Shown: positions 1 through 8,475, counted from the stretch's first letter. The stretch: DNA of 47,670 nt from Bacteroidota bacterium (GCA_029561355.1 JAKQJD010000606.1:1-47670); one strand, 5' to 3'. Numbers and translations: made by a program. Notes: generated by a model not told the origin, from the letters alone.

Positions 1-667
1 TCTGAACTACCAACTCTCCAAAAACGACCGTACTTTCCGGGTAGAGGCCTTTGACAAGGAGTACAAAAACCTGGTGCGGGAATACCAGGCGGCGTTCGAT
101 CCCAACCCGTATCGTTTCCCGACCGGACAAACCGACAACGCGGGCCACGGAAACGCTTACGGATTCGACCTGTTTTTCCGGGATAAAAAAACCGTGCGGC
201 TCGGCGATTTCTGGGTGACGTATTCCTACCTGAATACCAAAAGACTTTTTCAAAACTACCCGGTGGAGGCTATGCCTACGTTTTCTACCACGCATAATTT
301 CAGTGTGGTGTACAAACAGTTTATTCCCAAAATTTCCTCCAACGTGGGCGTCACCTACACCTACACTTCGGGGAGGCCTTATTACGATGCTGCCAGTCCG
401 GAATTTCTGGGCGATCGCACAAAATCTTTCCAGAACATCAGTATCGCAGCAAGCCACATTAGAAATATTAAAGGCAACTGGCTGGTTTTCTTTATGTCAC
501 TCGATAACGTACTGGGCCGGCACAACGAATTCGGTTTCCGCTATTCGTCCGACGGGCTGACGCGATTTCCGGTCATTCCCGTCGCATACAGAACATTTTT
601 CTTCGGCGTCAGCATGAATATTTCACGCCACGCGGAGGTGCCGAAAGAAGGAAAACTGGATTTGTGA
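1..667 (+). CDS. TonB-dependent receptor, C-terminal part (5' end outside window)
   Basis: The reading frame is open from base 2 to a TGA at 665-667, so only the last 221 or so residues are present. The protein alternates short polar/aromatic strands (FWVTYSYLNTKR, HNFSVVYKQF, SNVGVTYTYTSGRPY, WLVFFMSLDNVLG, RTFFFGVSMNIS), as expected of the final strands of a 22-strand outer-membrane barrel. The SLDNVLG...FGFRYS pattern followed by a last aromatic strand is typical of Bacteroidota TonB-dependent receptors with a carboxypeptidase-like N-terminal domain. The substrate cannot be told from this part. The stop codon lies at the edge of a heptamer repeat array. Confidence 0.75.
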   Translation, partial: LNYQLSKNDRTFRVEAFDKEYKNLVREYQAAFDPNPYRFPTGQTDNAGHGNAYGFDLFFRDKKTVRLGDFWVTYSYLNTKRLFQNYPVEAMPTFSTTHNFSVVYKQFIPKISSNVGVTYTYTSGRPYYDAASPEFLGDRTKSFQNISIAASHIRNIKGNWLVFFMSLDNVLGRHNEFGFRYSSDGLTRFPVIPVAYRTFFFGVSMNISRHAEVPKEGKLDL

Positions 668-1198
668 GTTGTGAATGGTGAGTTGTGAATGGTGAGTTGT
701 GAGTATTAAAGCACTCACAGTGGCCGTTACCATTTACAACTGACAACCAGGCTTGTAAGAAGGATTGGGTTCGGCTACGCCTCTCGTAGAGGGATGAGGA
801 CGCGGATTGTGCGGATTATGCGGATTAAAACGGATTTTTAGTGGCCTGACGGCCACTTTTTCTGATAGTCAACGGATTAAAACCGCCTTCGGCGGGTGGA
901 TTTACTAGGCATTGGGTGAAGAATGAAAATCATTATTTTTAAATTTCTGCTTCGTACAAATATGATTTTTCGATTTGATCTACGCCCGCCGAAGGCGGAT
1001 AATCTGTAGAAAATCAAAAAAAAGTGGCCGTCAGGCCACTAAAAATCCGTTTTAATCCGCATAATCCGCAAAATCCGCGTCCCCATCCCTCTACGAGAGG
1101 CGTAGCCGAACTAAATCCTTCGTACACTCCTAACTGACAACTCACCGTTCACAACTCACAACTCACAACTCACAACTCACCATTCACAACTCACAACT
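664..1198. repeat. Triple nested inverted repeat filling a 531-bp spacer
   Basis: There is no convincing gene here. Three inverted repeats are nested. The outer arms are heptamer arrays: GTTGTGA/ATGGTGA units at 664-703 and their complement (ACTCACA, ACTCACC units) at about 1136-1198, ending directly at the next ATG. The middle arms, about 752-861 and 1018-1126, match as reverse complements with few mismatches; they contain 9-mer GCGGATTAT-like repeats, CTCTCGTAGAGGG and AGTGGCCTGACGGCCACT. The inner arms at about 880-897 and 983-1000 are CCGCCTTCGGCGGG and CCCGCCGAAGGCGG. About 80 bp of AT-rich sequence forms the loop. Confidence 0.85.
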
Positions 1199-1876
1199 AT
1201 GAAACGCATTCTCATGTACGTACTCTTCGGAGGATTGAATTACGGTATCGCATTTTCGCAGGAAGCCACGATGCAGGCCGTCGCACCCACCCAAAATCCT
1301 GAATATGTACAGGCTATGACCGACGTGGTAGCCGACATACAAAGCGCGCCGTTCGGGCAGGACCTGGTACCTTTTGCCAATACCCTGGAGCGCATTGCAG
1401 CCGCAGAGCCTAAAGAATGGTTGCCGCCTTACTGGGGAGCCTTCTGTTATATGTTGAAATCCTTTTCGGAGCCGGTAGCGGAGAAAAAAGACCAGCTGCT
1501 GGAAAGAGCCGAAGCACTGGTAGCCACCGCAGATGCCCTCCATCCCAACGATGACGAAGTGGAAGTATTGAAAGCCAATATCGCTTCGGCGCGTATGGCC
1601 GTCGACCCGCAGAACCGCTGGCAAAAGTACGTCCCCATCTCCATGGCGGCTATTGCGAAGGCTAAAACCATCAATCCGCTCAATCCGCGTATTACGCTGC
1701 ACGAAGCACAGGGTGTTTTTTACACACCGGAAGCCTATGGTGGTGGAAAAGCCAAGGCCCTGCCGATGATCAAAACGGCTATCGAGCAATTCAAACTATT
1801 CAAACCTGCTTCGCCCATGATGCCCAATTGGGGAGCCGATGCTGCCGAGTTCATGCTCGTGGAAGCGCAAAAGTAA
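1199..1876 (+). CDS. Secreted helical-repeat (TPR-like) protein, function unknown
   Basis: A 225-residue protein with an N-terminal signal peptide (MKRILMYVLFGGLNYGIAFSQ, cleavage expected near residue 21), so it is probably periplasmic. The rest is helical and alanine-rich, with TPR-like spacing around residues 80-115 (LLERAEALVATADALHP followed by DEVEVLKANIASARMA) and 150-185. I do not recognise a catalytic motif; similar small TPR-like exported proteins are common and unannotated in Bacteroidota. The ATG directly follows a heptamer repeat (ACTCACAACT) with no Shine-Dalgarno. It ends 4 bp before the start of the sensor kinase gene, so the two are probably cotranscribed. Confidence 0.7.
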   Translation: MKRILMYVLFGGLNYGIAFSQEATMQAVAPTQNPEYVQAMTDVVADIQSAPFGQDLVPFANTLERIAAAEPKEWLPPYWGAFCYMLKSFSEPVAEKKDQLLERAEALVATADALHPNDDEVEVLKANIASARMAVDPQNRWQKYVPISMAAIAKAKTINPLNPRITLHEAQGVFYTPEAYGGGKAKALPMIKTAIEQFKLFKPASPMMPNWGADAAEFMLVEAQK

Positions 1877-1880
1877 CGCC

Positions 1881-3965
1881 ATGTCGGGACCTGAAATCGT
1901 AAAGTCGTGGCCTTCCGAAGGTATTCGTCGCATCGAAACGGAATCGCTTTTCGGGAATGTGCACCTCAGGGGCCATGAAAGCAACAAAATCAGGGTCGAA
2001 GTATCTGTGCGACGTTCTGGCTGGCAGTTCTGGATTGCCAGCCATAACTCCCAGACCGTACTTGATAATTTCAACATACATCTGGAACAACAAGGCGAAG
2101 TACTGCTGATCAAAGCATTTCCTAAAAATGGTATGATCAACTGGCTTCGCTTCATAAGCGTTCATTTCCGTATCCTAGTGCCACAAAACCGGGCACTGGA
2201 AACCACCATCCGGCTGGAAGCCGGCAATATCCGCCTGGAAGACTGCCTGGGCAAACACCAGGTCAGTACGGGTGCAGGGATGCTTCGACTGGAGCGCCTG
2301 AAAGGCGAAGTGGACGGGCGTACTTCGGCGGGAAGCATCGATATCAGGCATTGCAAGGCCAACATTACGGCTCAAACGTCTGCCGGAACCATCGAGGCCC
2401 GCGACAGTGAAGGAACCATAACACTGACCACTTCTGCCGGTACCATCGAAATGTACAGCCTCGTGGGCAATATTTACGCGACCTCGTCGGCAGGCACCAT
2501 TGAAGCCCGCGACATCGACGGCATATTAAAAGTCAGCACCTCCGCGGGCACCATAGAAGTAAGGGATATGAAAGGCAGCCTGGGCGCCTCGACGAATCTG
2601 GGCACCATCGAAGCCGAAATCGTGGCGCCCGGAGAATTTCTTCACCTGGAATCGCAGGCAGGCAATATCGATGTGCAAATGCCGGTCAGCAAAGGCATGG
2701 ACCTCCATATTTCGGGCACGGTGGTGCGCGCGCCCCGGTTCGAACATTTCGAAGGGATTTTCGAACGAAACCGCATAGAAGGCAAGGTGAAGGAAGGTGG
2801 CATTGCGGTACATATCCGGGCCAATGCCGGTAATGTCAGAATCGGTTCCAGCAGGTCCGGCACCTTCCGGTCTATCAATAAAACGCTGAAGGACCATACT
2901 TTCACGCTGCCGCCCGGTTTCTTCCATCTCGACCTGAAAGGGGTCCTGCTCGCATTCGGCATTTGCCTGATGCTGACTTATGGCGTCAGTTCGATCATGT
3001 ATTTTTCCATAGAACTGACGCACAACAACGCATTGTCCGATATCTACCTGGGGGTTGTCATTGGGAATGTGATCAATGCCGTGACAGCGTTGGCGCTGGT
3101 TTTTGCCTTCACGAAGTACCTGGCACATCACATCCGGCATAACTGGGTGAAGTACCTGGTTCTCAACGTTTTGGCATTTGTTTTTTCTATTCTGGGGCAA
3201 TTGCTACTGATACTGGTTTATTGGCAATACATAGAAATCGGCGATTCCAATGAAAACACTTTGAGCCTTTCCTTCCTGTATATGTTCATTCCCTGCTTCG
3301 TGACGTCCATCTATTTCTTTTTCTGGCAACGCTCACAGCAAATCACCCGGAAAATATCCGAACAGGAATTTCAACTGGTCAGTCTGGAAAAATTGAAAAC
3401 ACGCGCAGAACTCGACGCCCTGCAGGCGCGCATCAATCCGCACTTCCTGTACAATTCCCTCAACAGCATTGCCGGGCTCGTGCATGAAGACGCCGACAAA
3501 GCCGAACGAATGACCCTGCTGTTGTCCCGTTTATTCCGCTTTACGATCGGCACCAAAGACCAGCATTTCAACACTGTCGAGCACGAACTGGACATTGTGC
3601 GCACCTACCTGGATATCGAACAGGTGCGTTTCGGCAACCGGCTCACCTACAACCTGGAGGTGGAAGAAGGTCTTTCGCAGGTGAAGATTCCGGTTTTTTT
3701 GTTGCAACCCATCGTTGAAAATGCGATCAAACACGGGATCTCCAAAATTTCCGGCGACGGAAGAATCGAGGTAAAAATTACCCGCAGCAACAACCGCATC
3801 GTGTTGAGCATTCACGACAACGGGCCTGCATTTCAGGAGAATTTTTTTACGGGCTACGGATTACAAAGTATTCAGGACAAGATAAAACTCCTCTACGGCG
3901 AACAGGCAACGTTCGATATCCAAAACAATGATTATAAACAAGTTATCATACAATTGCCATGCTGA
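1881..3965 (+). CDS. LytS/YehU-type sensor histidine kinase with DUF4097-like beta-repeat N-terminus
   Basis: A 694-residue protein read from ATG 1881, four bases after the previous stop; an upstream in-frame ATG at 1839 would overlap that gene. Residues about 1-330 have no signal peptide and form a DUF4097/DUF2807-like beta repeat with a roughly 17-residue period, each turn written TSAGTIE.RD..G (five copies, about 150-245). Four hydrophobic segments follow at about 352-376, 388-412, 423-450 and 460-480. Then comes a His_kinase domain (ARINPHFLYNSLNSIAGL, phospho-acceptor H521) and an HATPase domain (PIVENAIKHGI and HDNGP motifs, GYGLQSIQDK). The stop overlaps the response regulator start by 7 bp, so the pair is cotranslated. 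With four membrane spans the beta-repeat part should be cytoplasmic, which is odd for an adhesin-like fold. Confidence 0.85.
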   Translation: MSGPEIVKSWPSEGIRRIETESLFGNVHLRGHESNKIRVEVSVRRSGWQFWIASHNSQTVLDNFNIHLEQQGEVLLIKAFPKNGMINWLRFISVHFRILVPQNRALETTIRLEAGNIRLEDCLGKHQVSTGAGMLRLERLKGEVDGRTSAGSIDIRHCKANITAQTSAGTIEARDSEGTITLTTSAGTIEMYSLVGNIYATSSAGTIEARDIDGILKVSTSAGTIEVRDMKGSLGASTNLGTIEAEIVAPGEFLHLESQAGNIDVQMPVSKGMDLHISGTVVRAPRFEHFEGIFERNRIEGKVKEGGIAVHIRANAGNVRIGSSRSGTFRSINKTLKDHTFTLPPGFFHLDLKGVLLAFGICLMLTYGVSSIMYFSIELTHNNALSDIYLGVVIGNVINAVTALALVFAFTKYLAHHIRHNWVKYLVLNVLAFVFSILGQLLLILVYWQYIEIGDSNENTLSLSFLYMFIPCFVTSIYFFFWQRSQQITRKISEQEFQLVSLEKLKTRAELDALQARINPHFLYNSLNSIAGLVHEDADKAERMTLLLSRLFRFTIGTKDQHFNTVEHELDIVRTYLDIEQVRFGNRLTYNLEVEEGLSQVKIPVFLLQPIVENAIKHGISKISGDGRIEVKITRSNNRIVLSIHDNGPAFQENFFTGYGLQSIQDKIKLLYGEQATFDIQNNDYKQVIIQLPC

Positions 3966-4717
3966 AAACAGTACTGATCGATGACGAGCCGCTCGCTGTC
4001 AGCAGGCTCAAAAGGCTTTTGCAACCCTACAGGGAAGATTTCGAAATCGTAGCAGATGCGAACAATGGCCAGGACGGTCTGGCGCTGATTGAAAACCTGC
4101 GGCCGGACCTGATTTTCCTCGACATAGAAATGCCGGTGCTCTCCGGGTTCGAAATGCTGTCCCAACTGGAAGAAGTGCCGCTGGTGGTGTTCGTAACCGC
4201 GTTCGATCAGTATGCCATTCGTGCCTTCGAGGAAAATTCGATCGACTATCTTTTAAAACCCGTCGAGGCCGAGCGGCTGGAAAAAACGGTAGAGAAAATA
4301 CGCAAATTCAAGGTAAAGCCATCGGAAAGCCCATTCAATGCCAACCTGCTACAGGTACTGGAACGCCTGAAGCCTAAAAAGGAAATCCACTCGATTTCGG
4401 TAAAGGTCGGCGAGCGGTTTATTTTTATCGCACTTACCGATATCAGTCACTTCGAAGCGGAAGACAAATACGTATTTCTGCATACGCTGGATGGAAAGTC
4501 GCATCTGACGAATTATACGATTTCCGCGCTGGAAGAAAAACTTCCGGATTTTTTCGTTCGGGTAAGCCGATCCTCTATTGTTAATTCAATGGCCATCAAG
4601 GAGTTGCAACGCGAATTCAATGGAAAATTTGTTGTTTTAATGAAAGACCTGAAACGCTCCCGCATAAAAACGGGCAGTTCGTACGGAGAACAGGTGCGGC
4701 GGCTCATGGAAATCTGA
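3959..4717 (+). CDS. LytTR-family response regulator
   Basis: A 252-residue AlgR/LytR-type regulator. The receiver domain (1-120) has the acidic pair D8-D9, phospho-acceptor D55 in LIFLDIEMP, T/S in VVFVTAFDQYA and K in DYLLKPV. The LytTR DNA-binding domain covers about 145-250 (ISHFEAEDKYVFLHTLDGK, ALEEKLPDFFVRVSRSSIVN). The start codon lies inside the end of the kinase gene (ATGCTGA overlap), so it is certainly the partner of that kinase. Such LytTR pairs often control neighbouring genes; targets cannot be read from the sequence. Confidence 0.93.
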   Translation: MLKTVLIDDEPLAVSRLKRLLQPYREDFEIVADANNGQDGLALIENLRPDLIFLDIEMPVLSGFEMLSQLEEVPLVVFVTAFDQYAIRAFEENSIDYLLKPVEAERLEKTVEKIRKFKVKPSESPFNANLLQVLERLKPKKEIHSISVKVGERFIFIALTDISHFEAEDKYVFLHTLDGKSHLTNYTISALEEKLPDFFVRVSRSSIVNSMAIKELQREFNGKFVVLMKDLKRSRIKTGSSYGEQVRRLMEI

Positions 4718-4720
4718 AGG

Positions 4721-4834
4721 GTGTTTAGTTTGTGGTGTTTGGTGTTTGGGGCGCATTGCCCTCGGTTTCAAATTGTAATAACGCCAAGGGCAATGCGCCC
4801 CAAACACCAAACACTAAAAACCATAAACCAACAC
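4721..4834. repeat. Heptamer-armed spacer hairpin (GTGTTTG type)
   Basis: Four bases after the regulator stop codon, G/T-rich units (GTGTTTG) run into the arm GGGGCGCATTGCCCT. The exact reverse complement lies at 4787-4815 after a 24-base loop, followed by more A/C-rich units (AAACACTAAAAACC). Main stem: 4734-4762 with 4787-4815, about 29 bp. It could act as a transcription terminator or RNA-stabilising hairpin, although no T-run follows. Confidence 0.85.
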
Positions 4835-4880
4835 CGCCGCACTTGAACAGTCTCAAACGTTCAGGGAATATTATTTCCCT

Positions 4881-4888
4881 TACATTTG
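4881..4888 (+). promoter_or_regulatory. -7 promoter box TACATTTG, 4 bases before the start codon
   Basis: An exact match to the Bacteroidota consensus TAnnTTTG. Only ACAC separates it from the ATG at 4893, so transcription should begin at or next to the start codon, giving a leaderless mRNA. The start is supported by the signal peptide that begins there. Confidence 0.6.
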
Positions 4889-4892
4889 ACAC

Positions 4893-5405
4893 ATGCGAAT
4901 TTTTCATTTTTTCTTTCTTTTACTCACGCTCCCCGCTTCCGGCCAGAAAATGTTGCTGCTGGAAAGGGCCAACCAGGCCAAAACCACCAAAATGTACATG
5001 GGTGAAACACTCCGGTTTCGCCTGAACGGCCCGGAAAACTACTGGTACGAGCGTACTATCACGGATATTCTGCCGGAATCCAATATCCTGTTGCTCGACA
5101 ACTTCCCCGTCAAACTCGACAGCATTGCCCAGATCAAGGTGTATCGCCGGCCCATCTGGCGCATTATCGGCGCTTCGATGTTGAGCCTTGGCGGCACGCT
5201 GGCCCTGGCAACGACGACCGGGAGGATTCTCTACAAAGATAAAGAACTGGACTTACCCAAACTCTACGGCACATCCGCCGTTTCGATCGGAGCAGGCTTG
5301 TTCATGCTATCGAAAAGGAAATTGAAACTGGGTGAAAAACACCGTTTGAGGATCATAGAGATCAGGTTTCCGCAGCCACTGATTCCACCACCACCCGGGA
5401 ATTAG
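4893..5405 (+). CDS. Exported protein with two membrane-like segments, function unknown
   Basis: 170 residues. It begins with a signal peptide (MRIFHFFFLLLTLPASGQ). Residues 30-80 look like a small beta domain (MGETLRFRLNGPENYWYERTI, NILLLDNFPVKLDSIAQIKVY). Two hydrophobic stretches follow at about 89-108 (IIGASMLSLGGTLALATTTG) and 129-142 (GTSAVSIGAGLFML), then a basic segment and a proline tail (IPPPPGN). I know similar unnamed proteins from Bacteroidota but no function. It stands alone between two repeat hairpins with its own promoter box and is convergent with malic enzyme. Confidence 0.7.
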   Translation: MRIFHFFFLLLTLPASGQKMLLLERANQAKTTKMYMGETLRFRLNGPENYWYERTITDILPESNILLLDNFPVKLDSIAQIKVYRRPIWRIIGASMLSLGGTLALATTTGRILYKDKELDLPKLYGTSAVSIGAGLFMLSKRKLKLGEKHRLRIIEIRFPQPLIPPPPGN

Positions 5406-5517
5406 TGTTTGGGGTGTGGTGTTTCGTGTTTGGGGTGCGTTGCCCTTGGCCAGAGTTTGTAAATATAGCCAAGGTCAACGCGCCCCAAACACCAAACACT
5501 AAACACTAAACCCCAAA
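5404..5517. repeat. Heptamer-armed hairpin between convergent genes
   Basis: GTGTTTG-type units at 5404-5437 lead into GGGGTGCGTTGCCCTTGGC; the complement begins at 5467 and continues in A/C-rich heptamers to 5517. The right arm contains the stop codon (TAG, 5506-5508) and the last codons (FGV) of malic enzyme on the minus strand. The core resembles the one at 4747-4762. As both genes end here, it may terminate both. Confidence 0.85.
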
Positions 5518-6693
5518 CTCCTTCTTTGCCTGGCGGTACACCGCTTTCGCAACCGCTTTGGTCACTTTTTTATCCAGGGAAGAAGCGATGATGTGTTCGC
5601 GGTCGGGATTTTTGAGAAATTTGGCAATGGCAAATGCCGCAGCCAGTTTCATGTCCATGCTGATGCGCGGAGCGCGGGCATCGAGCGCGCCGCGAAAGAT
5701 ACCCGGGAAACCGAGTACGTTGTTCACCTGGTTGGGCAGGTCGCTTCGGCCGGTTCCCACGATGGCTGCACCGCCTTTGTAGGCTTCTTCCGGCATAATT
5801 TCAGGGACAGGATTGGCCATAGCCAGCACGATCGGATCCTTGGCCATCGTTCGAATGTCGTCGGCCGTTAGCAAACCGGCCTGACTGACGCCTATAAATA
5901 TATCGGCGCCTTTCAACATTTCGTGTACGGAACCGCTCAGGTGTTTTCGATTCGTATATTTCAAAGCCTCTTCCTTTTGTTTCGTGAGGTCTTTACGGCC
6001 TTTATGGATCGCGCCTTTCCGGTCGCAGAGTATGATGTCGCGCACTTTCACTTTCGGGCGTTTGCCTCCGAAGCCGGCCAGCAATTTTGCAATGGCGATA
6101 CCGGCAGAACCGGCGCCGTTGATCACGATTTTCAATGAATTGAGGTCTTTTTTGAGCACTTTCGATGCATTGATCAAGGCTGCGAACACGACTACCGCCG
6201 TACCGTGCTGGTCGTCGTGAAAAACCGGTATGCCCAGGTCTTGCAGTGCTTCCTCTATTTCAAAACACCGGGGAGCCGAAATATCCTCCAGATTAATACC
6301 ACCGAAAACGGGCGAGATCAACCGAACCGTCCGGATGATCTCGTCTGCATTCTGCGTATCCAGGCATATGGGAAATGCATCGATGTCGGCAAATTTTTTG
6401 AACAGCATGGCCTTGCCTTCCATTACCGGAATAGAGGCTGCCGCGCCGATATTACCAATACCAAGCACTGCCGAACCGTCGGTGACCACAGCAACCGTAT
6501 TTGATTTGATCGTGTATTTATAAACGTCTTGCGGGTTGTCGCGGATGGCTTCGCAGGGTGCTGCAACGCCGGGTGAGTATACAGTTGCCAGGTCGTCTTT
6601 GGTTTTGACCGGCATTTTCAAGCGTATCCCGATTTTACCTTTGTATTTTTTGTGGAGTTCCAGCGACGCGTCTGCGTAATTTTTTACCGACAT
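5506..6693 (-). CDS. maeB: NAD(P)-dependent malic enzyme
   Basis: 395 residues from the ATG at 6693 (MSVKNYADASLELHKKYKGK). Further upstream the open frame only translates a palindrome, so that part is excluded. It oxidatively decarboxylates malate to pyruvate in the cytoplasm. Visible motifs are LATVYSPGVAAPCEAI and TDGSAVLGIGNIG of the malic N domain, FHDDQHGTAVV, the Rossmann loop INGAGSAGIAIAKLL and SDLPNQVNNVLGFPGIFRGALD. The phosphotransacetylase-like C-terminal domain of long MaeB proteins is missing, so this is the short form. The last three codons lie in repeat DNA. NAD versus NADP preference cannot be decided. Confidence 0.92.
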   Translation of the reverse strand: MSVKNYADASLELHKKYKGKIGIRLKMPVKTKDDLATVYSPGVAAPCEAIRDNPQDVYKYTIKSNTVAVVTDGSAVLGIGNIGAAASIPVMEGKAMLFKKFADIDAFPICLDTQNADEIIRTVRLISPVFGGINLEDISAPRCFEIEEALQDLGIPVFHDDQHGTAVVVFAALINASKVLKKDLNSLKIVINGAGSAGIAIAKLLAGFGGKRPKVKVRDIILCDRKGAIHKGRKDLTKQKEEALKYTNRKHLSGSVHEMLKGADIFIGVSQAGLLTADDIRTMAKDPIVLAMANPVPEIMPEEAYKGGAAIVGTGRSDLPNQVNNVLGFPGIFRGALDARAPRISMDMKLAAAFAIAKFLKNPDREHIIASSLDKKVTKAVAKAVYRQAKKEFGV

Positions 6694-6718
6694 AAGGGTG
6701 GTTTTAGAAAGATTGGAC

Positions 6719-6807
6719 GGATCACTTCGGTTCGAGAAAGCATTCAAGTCATCCGATGACTTTGAGTCATCGGATGACTTGAATGCTTTCTCGAACCGAA
6801 GTGATCC
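6719..6807. repeat. 43-bp perfect palindrome with 3-base loop upstream of malic enzyme
   Basis: The arms 6719-6761 and 6765-6807 are exact reverse complements around TTG. The inner 16 bases of each arm (AGTCATCCGATGACT and complement) recur in the palindrome at 17534-17620. It lies between the msrB stop and the malic enzyme start, and could be a terminator or a mobile palindromic element. Confidence 0.93.
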
Positions 6808-6953
6808 GTAAATTGGATAAGGCGCGGCTAATGTAGAAGGAAAAACAGACCACCGGATAAAATAATTAAAGCCCTTGCGAATGACGCTGGTCATTTGCAA
6901 GGGCTCAAACTATTTTGGGAACCTCATTTACGTATGATTCGATTCACGTCCGG

Positions 6954-7346
6954 TCATTCGGATTTTTCAGCCGGCACAAACCGGATAGAAAGAGAATTCA
7001 CACAATGCCGGGTGTTTTTGGCAGTCATTCTTTCCCCTTCAAATACGTGACCGAGATGGCCGCCGCAATTGGCACACACAATCTCCGTCCTTTTCATACC
7101 AAAGGAAGTGTCGGTATGGCGAATAACGGCGCCCGGAACTTCATCGTCGAAAGATGGCCAGCCGCAGCCGCTTTCAAACTTGTCCGTAGAGCGGTACAAC
7201 GGTGCATTGCACCGGCGACAAACGAACATACCCGTCGCCTTATGGGTATTATATTCGCCGGTAAAGGCTCTTTCCGTGCCTTTATGCACGATAACCTGTT
7301 CTTCTTCGGGTGTGAGTGCGTTCCAGTTTTGATCCTTATTTTCCAT
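6954..7346 (-). CDS. msrB: Peptide-methionine (R)-S-oxide reductase
   Basis: 130 residues, the usual length for a stand-alone MsrB, which reduces methionine-R-sulfoxide in proteins. Zinc is held by C43/C46 (CRRC) and C91/C94 (CANC). The catalytic cysteine is C115 in TRHCVNS, and C61 (ESGCGWPSF) is the likely recycling cysteine. GHLGHVF and the SFDDEVPGAVIRHTDTSFGM block are typical. There is no signal peptide, so it is cytoplasmic. It lies 47 bp downstream of the peroxidase gene on the same strand, so the two may form a small oxidative-stress operon. Confidence 0.95.
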   Translation of the reverse strand: MENKDQNWNALTPEEEQVIVHKGTERAFTGEYNTHKATGMFVCRRCNAPLYRSTDKFESGCGWPSFDDEVPGAVIRHTDTSFGMKRTEIVCANCGGHLGHVFEGERMTAKNTRHCVNSLSIRFVPAEKSE

Positions 7347-7393
7347 GCAATAGGTTTTTATGCCCTACCAACAAACGGGCCGGGAAAAAGTTA

Positions 7394-8335
7394 TCAGCGT
7401 TTGACAAAACGGTCATCCGTCAGTGCTTCGAGGAAAGATTTCAGATCGGCTTTTTCCTCCTGGGTCAGCCGCAGGGGCTCTTTGAGCAAGGTGTCGCGGT
7501 TGAAGGCGCCGGGAATCACCTGGTTGGGAGTGTCATAAAAATCGATCACCTCTTCCAGTGTTTTGAACATTCCGTTGTGCATATATGGCGCGGTGACGGC
7601 AACGTTGCGCAAACCCGGCACTTTGAATTTGCCCAGGTCGGCACTGTCCTTCGTGATATCGTAACGACCGCGATCGTTCAGGTTGCGGAGGCCGGTATAC
7701 AAGCCGACGTTCCTGAATTCATCGCCGGTGAAATCGGGGGTAAAATGGCAATCGAAGCACTTTCCTTTATTCAGAAATATCTTCCTGCCGCGCACTGCCG
7801 CTTCACCCATACCTCCCGGCTTGCGCTGCATCCAGCGGTCGAAAGGCGTATCGGAAGTTTCCAGGGTTCTTACATATGCAGCCAATGCCTGCGCGAGCAC
7901 ATCCATATCTGCCTCTTTCTGAAAGAGTTGTATAAATGCCGGACCATAGGTGGCGCTCCGGCGCAGGCGCTGAACAACAAGTTCGGCACTGGAGCGCATT
8001 TCGAGGGTATCCTGAATCGGCATCAGTACCTGTTGTTCCAGTGTTGCGGCGCGGCCGTCGTAAAAAAAGTGTTCGCGGGCAGACATGTTGGTGATGCCGG
8101 GCGAATTGCGCTTGCCCAGCCGCCCGCCTACACCCCGGCTCACCAGCGCCGTATCGGAAAACCCGAATTGGGGAATGTGGCAATTGCTGCAACTGACCGT
8201 GCTGTCGAGCGAAAGAACGGGGTCGAAGAACAGGCGCTCGCCCAATTCCTCCGGTGTCTGAAACGCGGTGTTTTCGAAGGAGCACAAGGCCGCCAGCGAC
8301 AGGAAAATCAAAAATATATAGACACGAGGCTTCAT
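7394..8335 (-). CDS. Di-haem cytochrome c peroxidase / MauG family
   Basis: 313 residues. The N-terminus is a signal sequence; LAALC at 14-18 could be a lipobox, giving a periplasm-facing lipoprotein. Two haem-binding motifs are present: CSNCH (C49, C52, H53) and CFDCH (about residue 193). GKRNSPGITNMS and FYDGRAATLEQQVLMPI are typical of bacterial cytochrome c peroxidases, which reduce hydrogen peroxide with electrons from c-type cytochromes. FKVPGLRNVAVTAPYMHNG is the usual C-terminal signature. The start is supported by the signal peptide and by a promoter box 4 bases upstream. Confidence 0.93.
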   Translation of the reverse strand: MKPRVYIFLIFLSLAALCSFENTAFQTPEELGERLFFDPVLSLDSTVSCSNCHIPQFGFSDTALVSRGVGGRLGKRNSPGITNMSAREHFFYDGRAATLEQQVLMPIQDTLEMRSSAELVVQRLRRSATYGPAFIQLFQKEADMDVLAQALAAYVRTLETSDTPFDRWMQRKPGGMGEAAVRGRKIFLNKGKCFDCHFTPDFTGDEFRNVGLYTGLRNLNDRGRYDITKDSADLGKFKVPGLRNVAVTAPYMHNGMFKTLEEVIDFYDTPNQVIPGAFNRDTLLKEPLRLTQEEKADLKSFLEALTDDRFVKR

Positions 8336-8339
8336 GACG

Positions 8340-8347
8340 CAAAAGTA
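8340..8347 (-). promoter_or_regulatory. -7 promoter box TACTTTTG, 4 bases before the peroxidase start
   Basis: Read on the minus strand the sequence is TACTTTTG-CGTC-ATG, an exact TAnnTTTG match almost touching the start codon, which predicts a leaderless transcript. Confidence 0.6.
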
Positions 8348-8475
8348 AGATACCTGACAATTTTGAATCTAACAATTCAAAAACAAGAGCATAAACGCAT
8401 TGTTAACGTAGGAAAAGGTAATTTTCGGAATTATACGGTTACCAACTTCCTTATTTTTATCCAAATCCGAATCAC

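Noticed and set aside
664..1198. Insertion sequence with terminal inverted repeats
   Set aside because: There is no transposase frame between the arms and the arms are nested repeats, not simple ends with target duplications; a non-autonomous element remains possible.
6694..6900. 69-codon N-terminal extension of malic enzyme
   Set aside because: It translates the 43-bp palindrome and matches nothing of the family; the ATG at 6693 gives the normal N-terminus.
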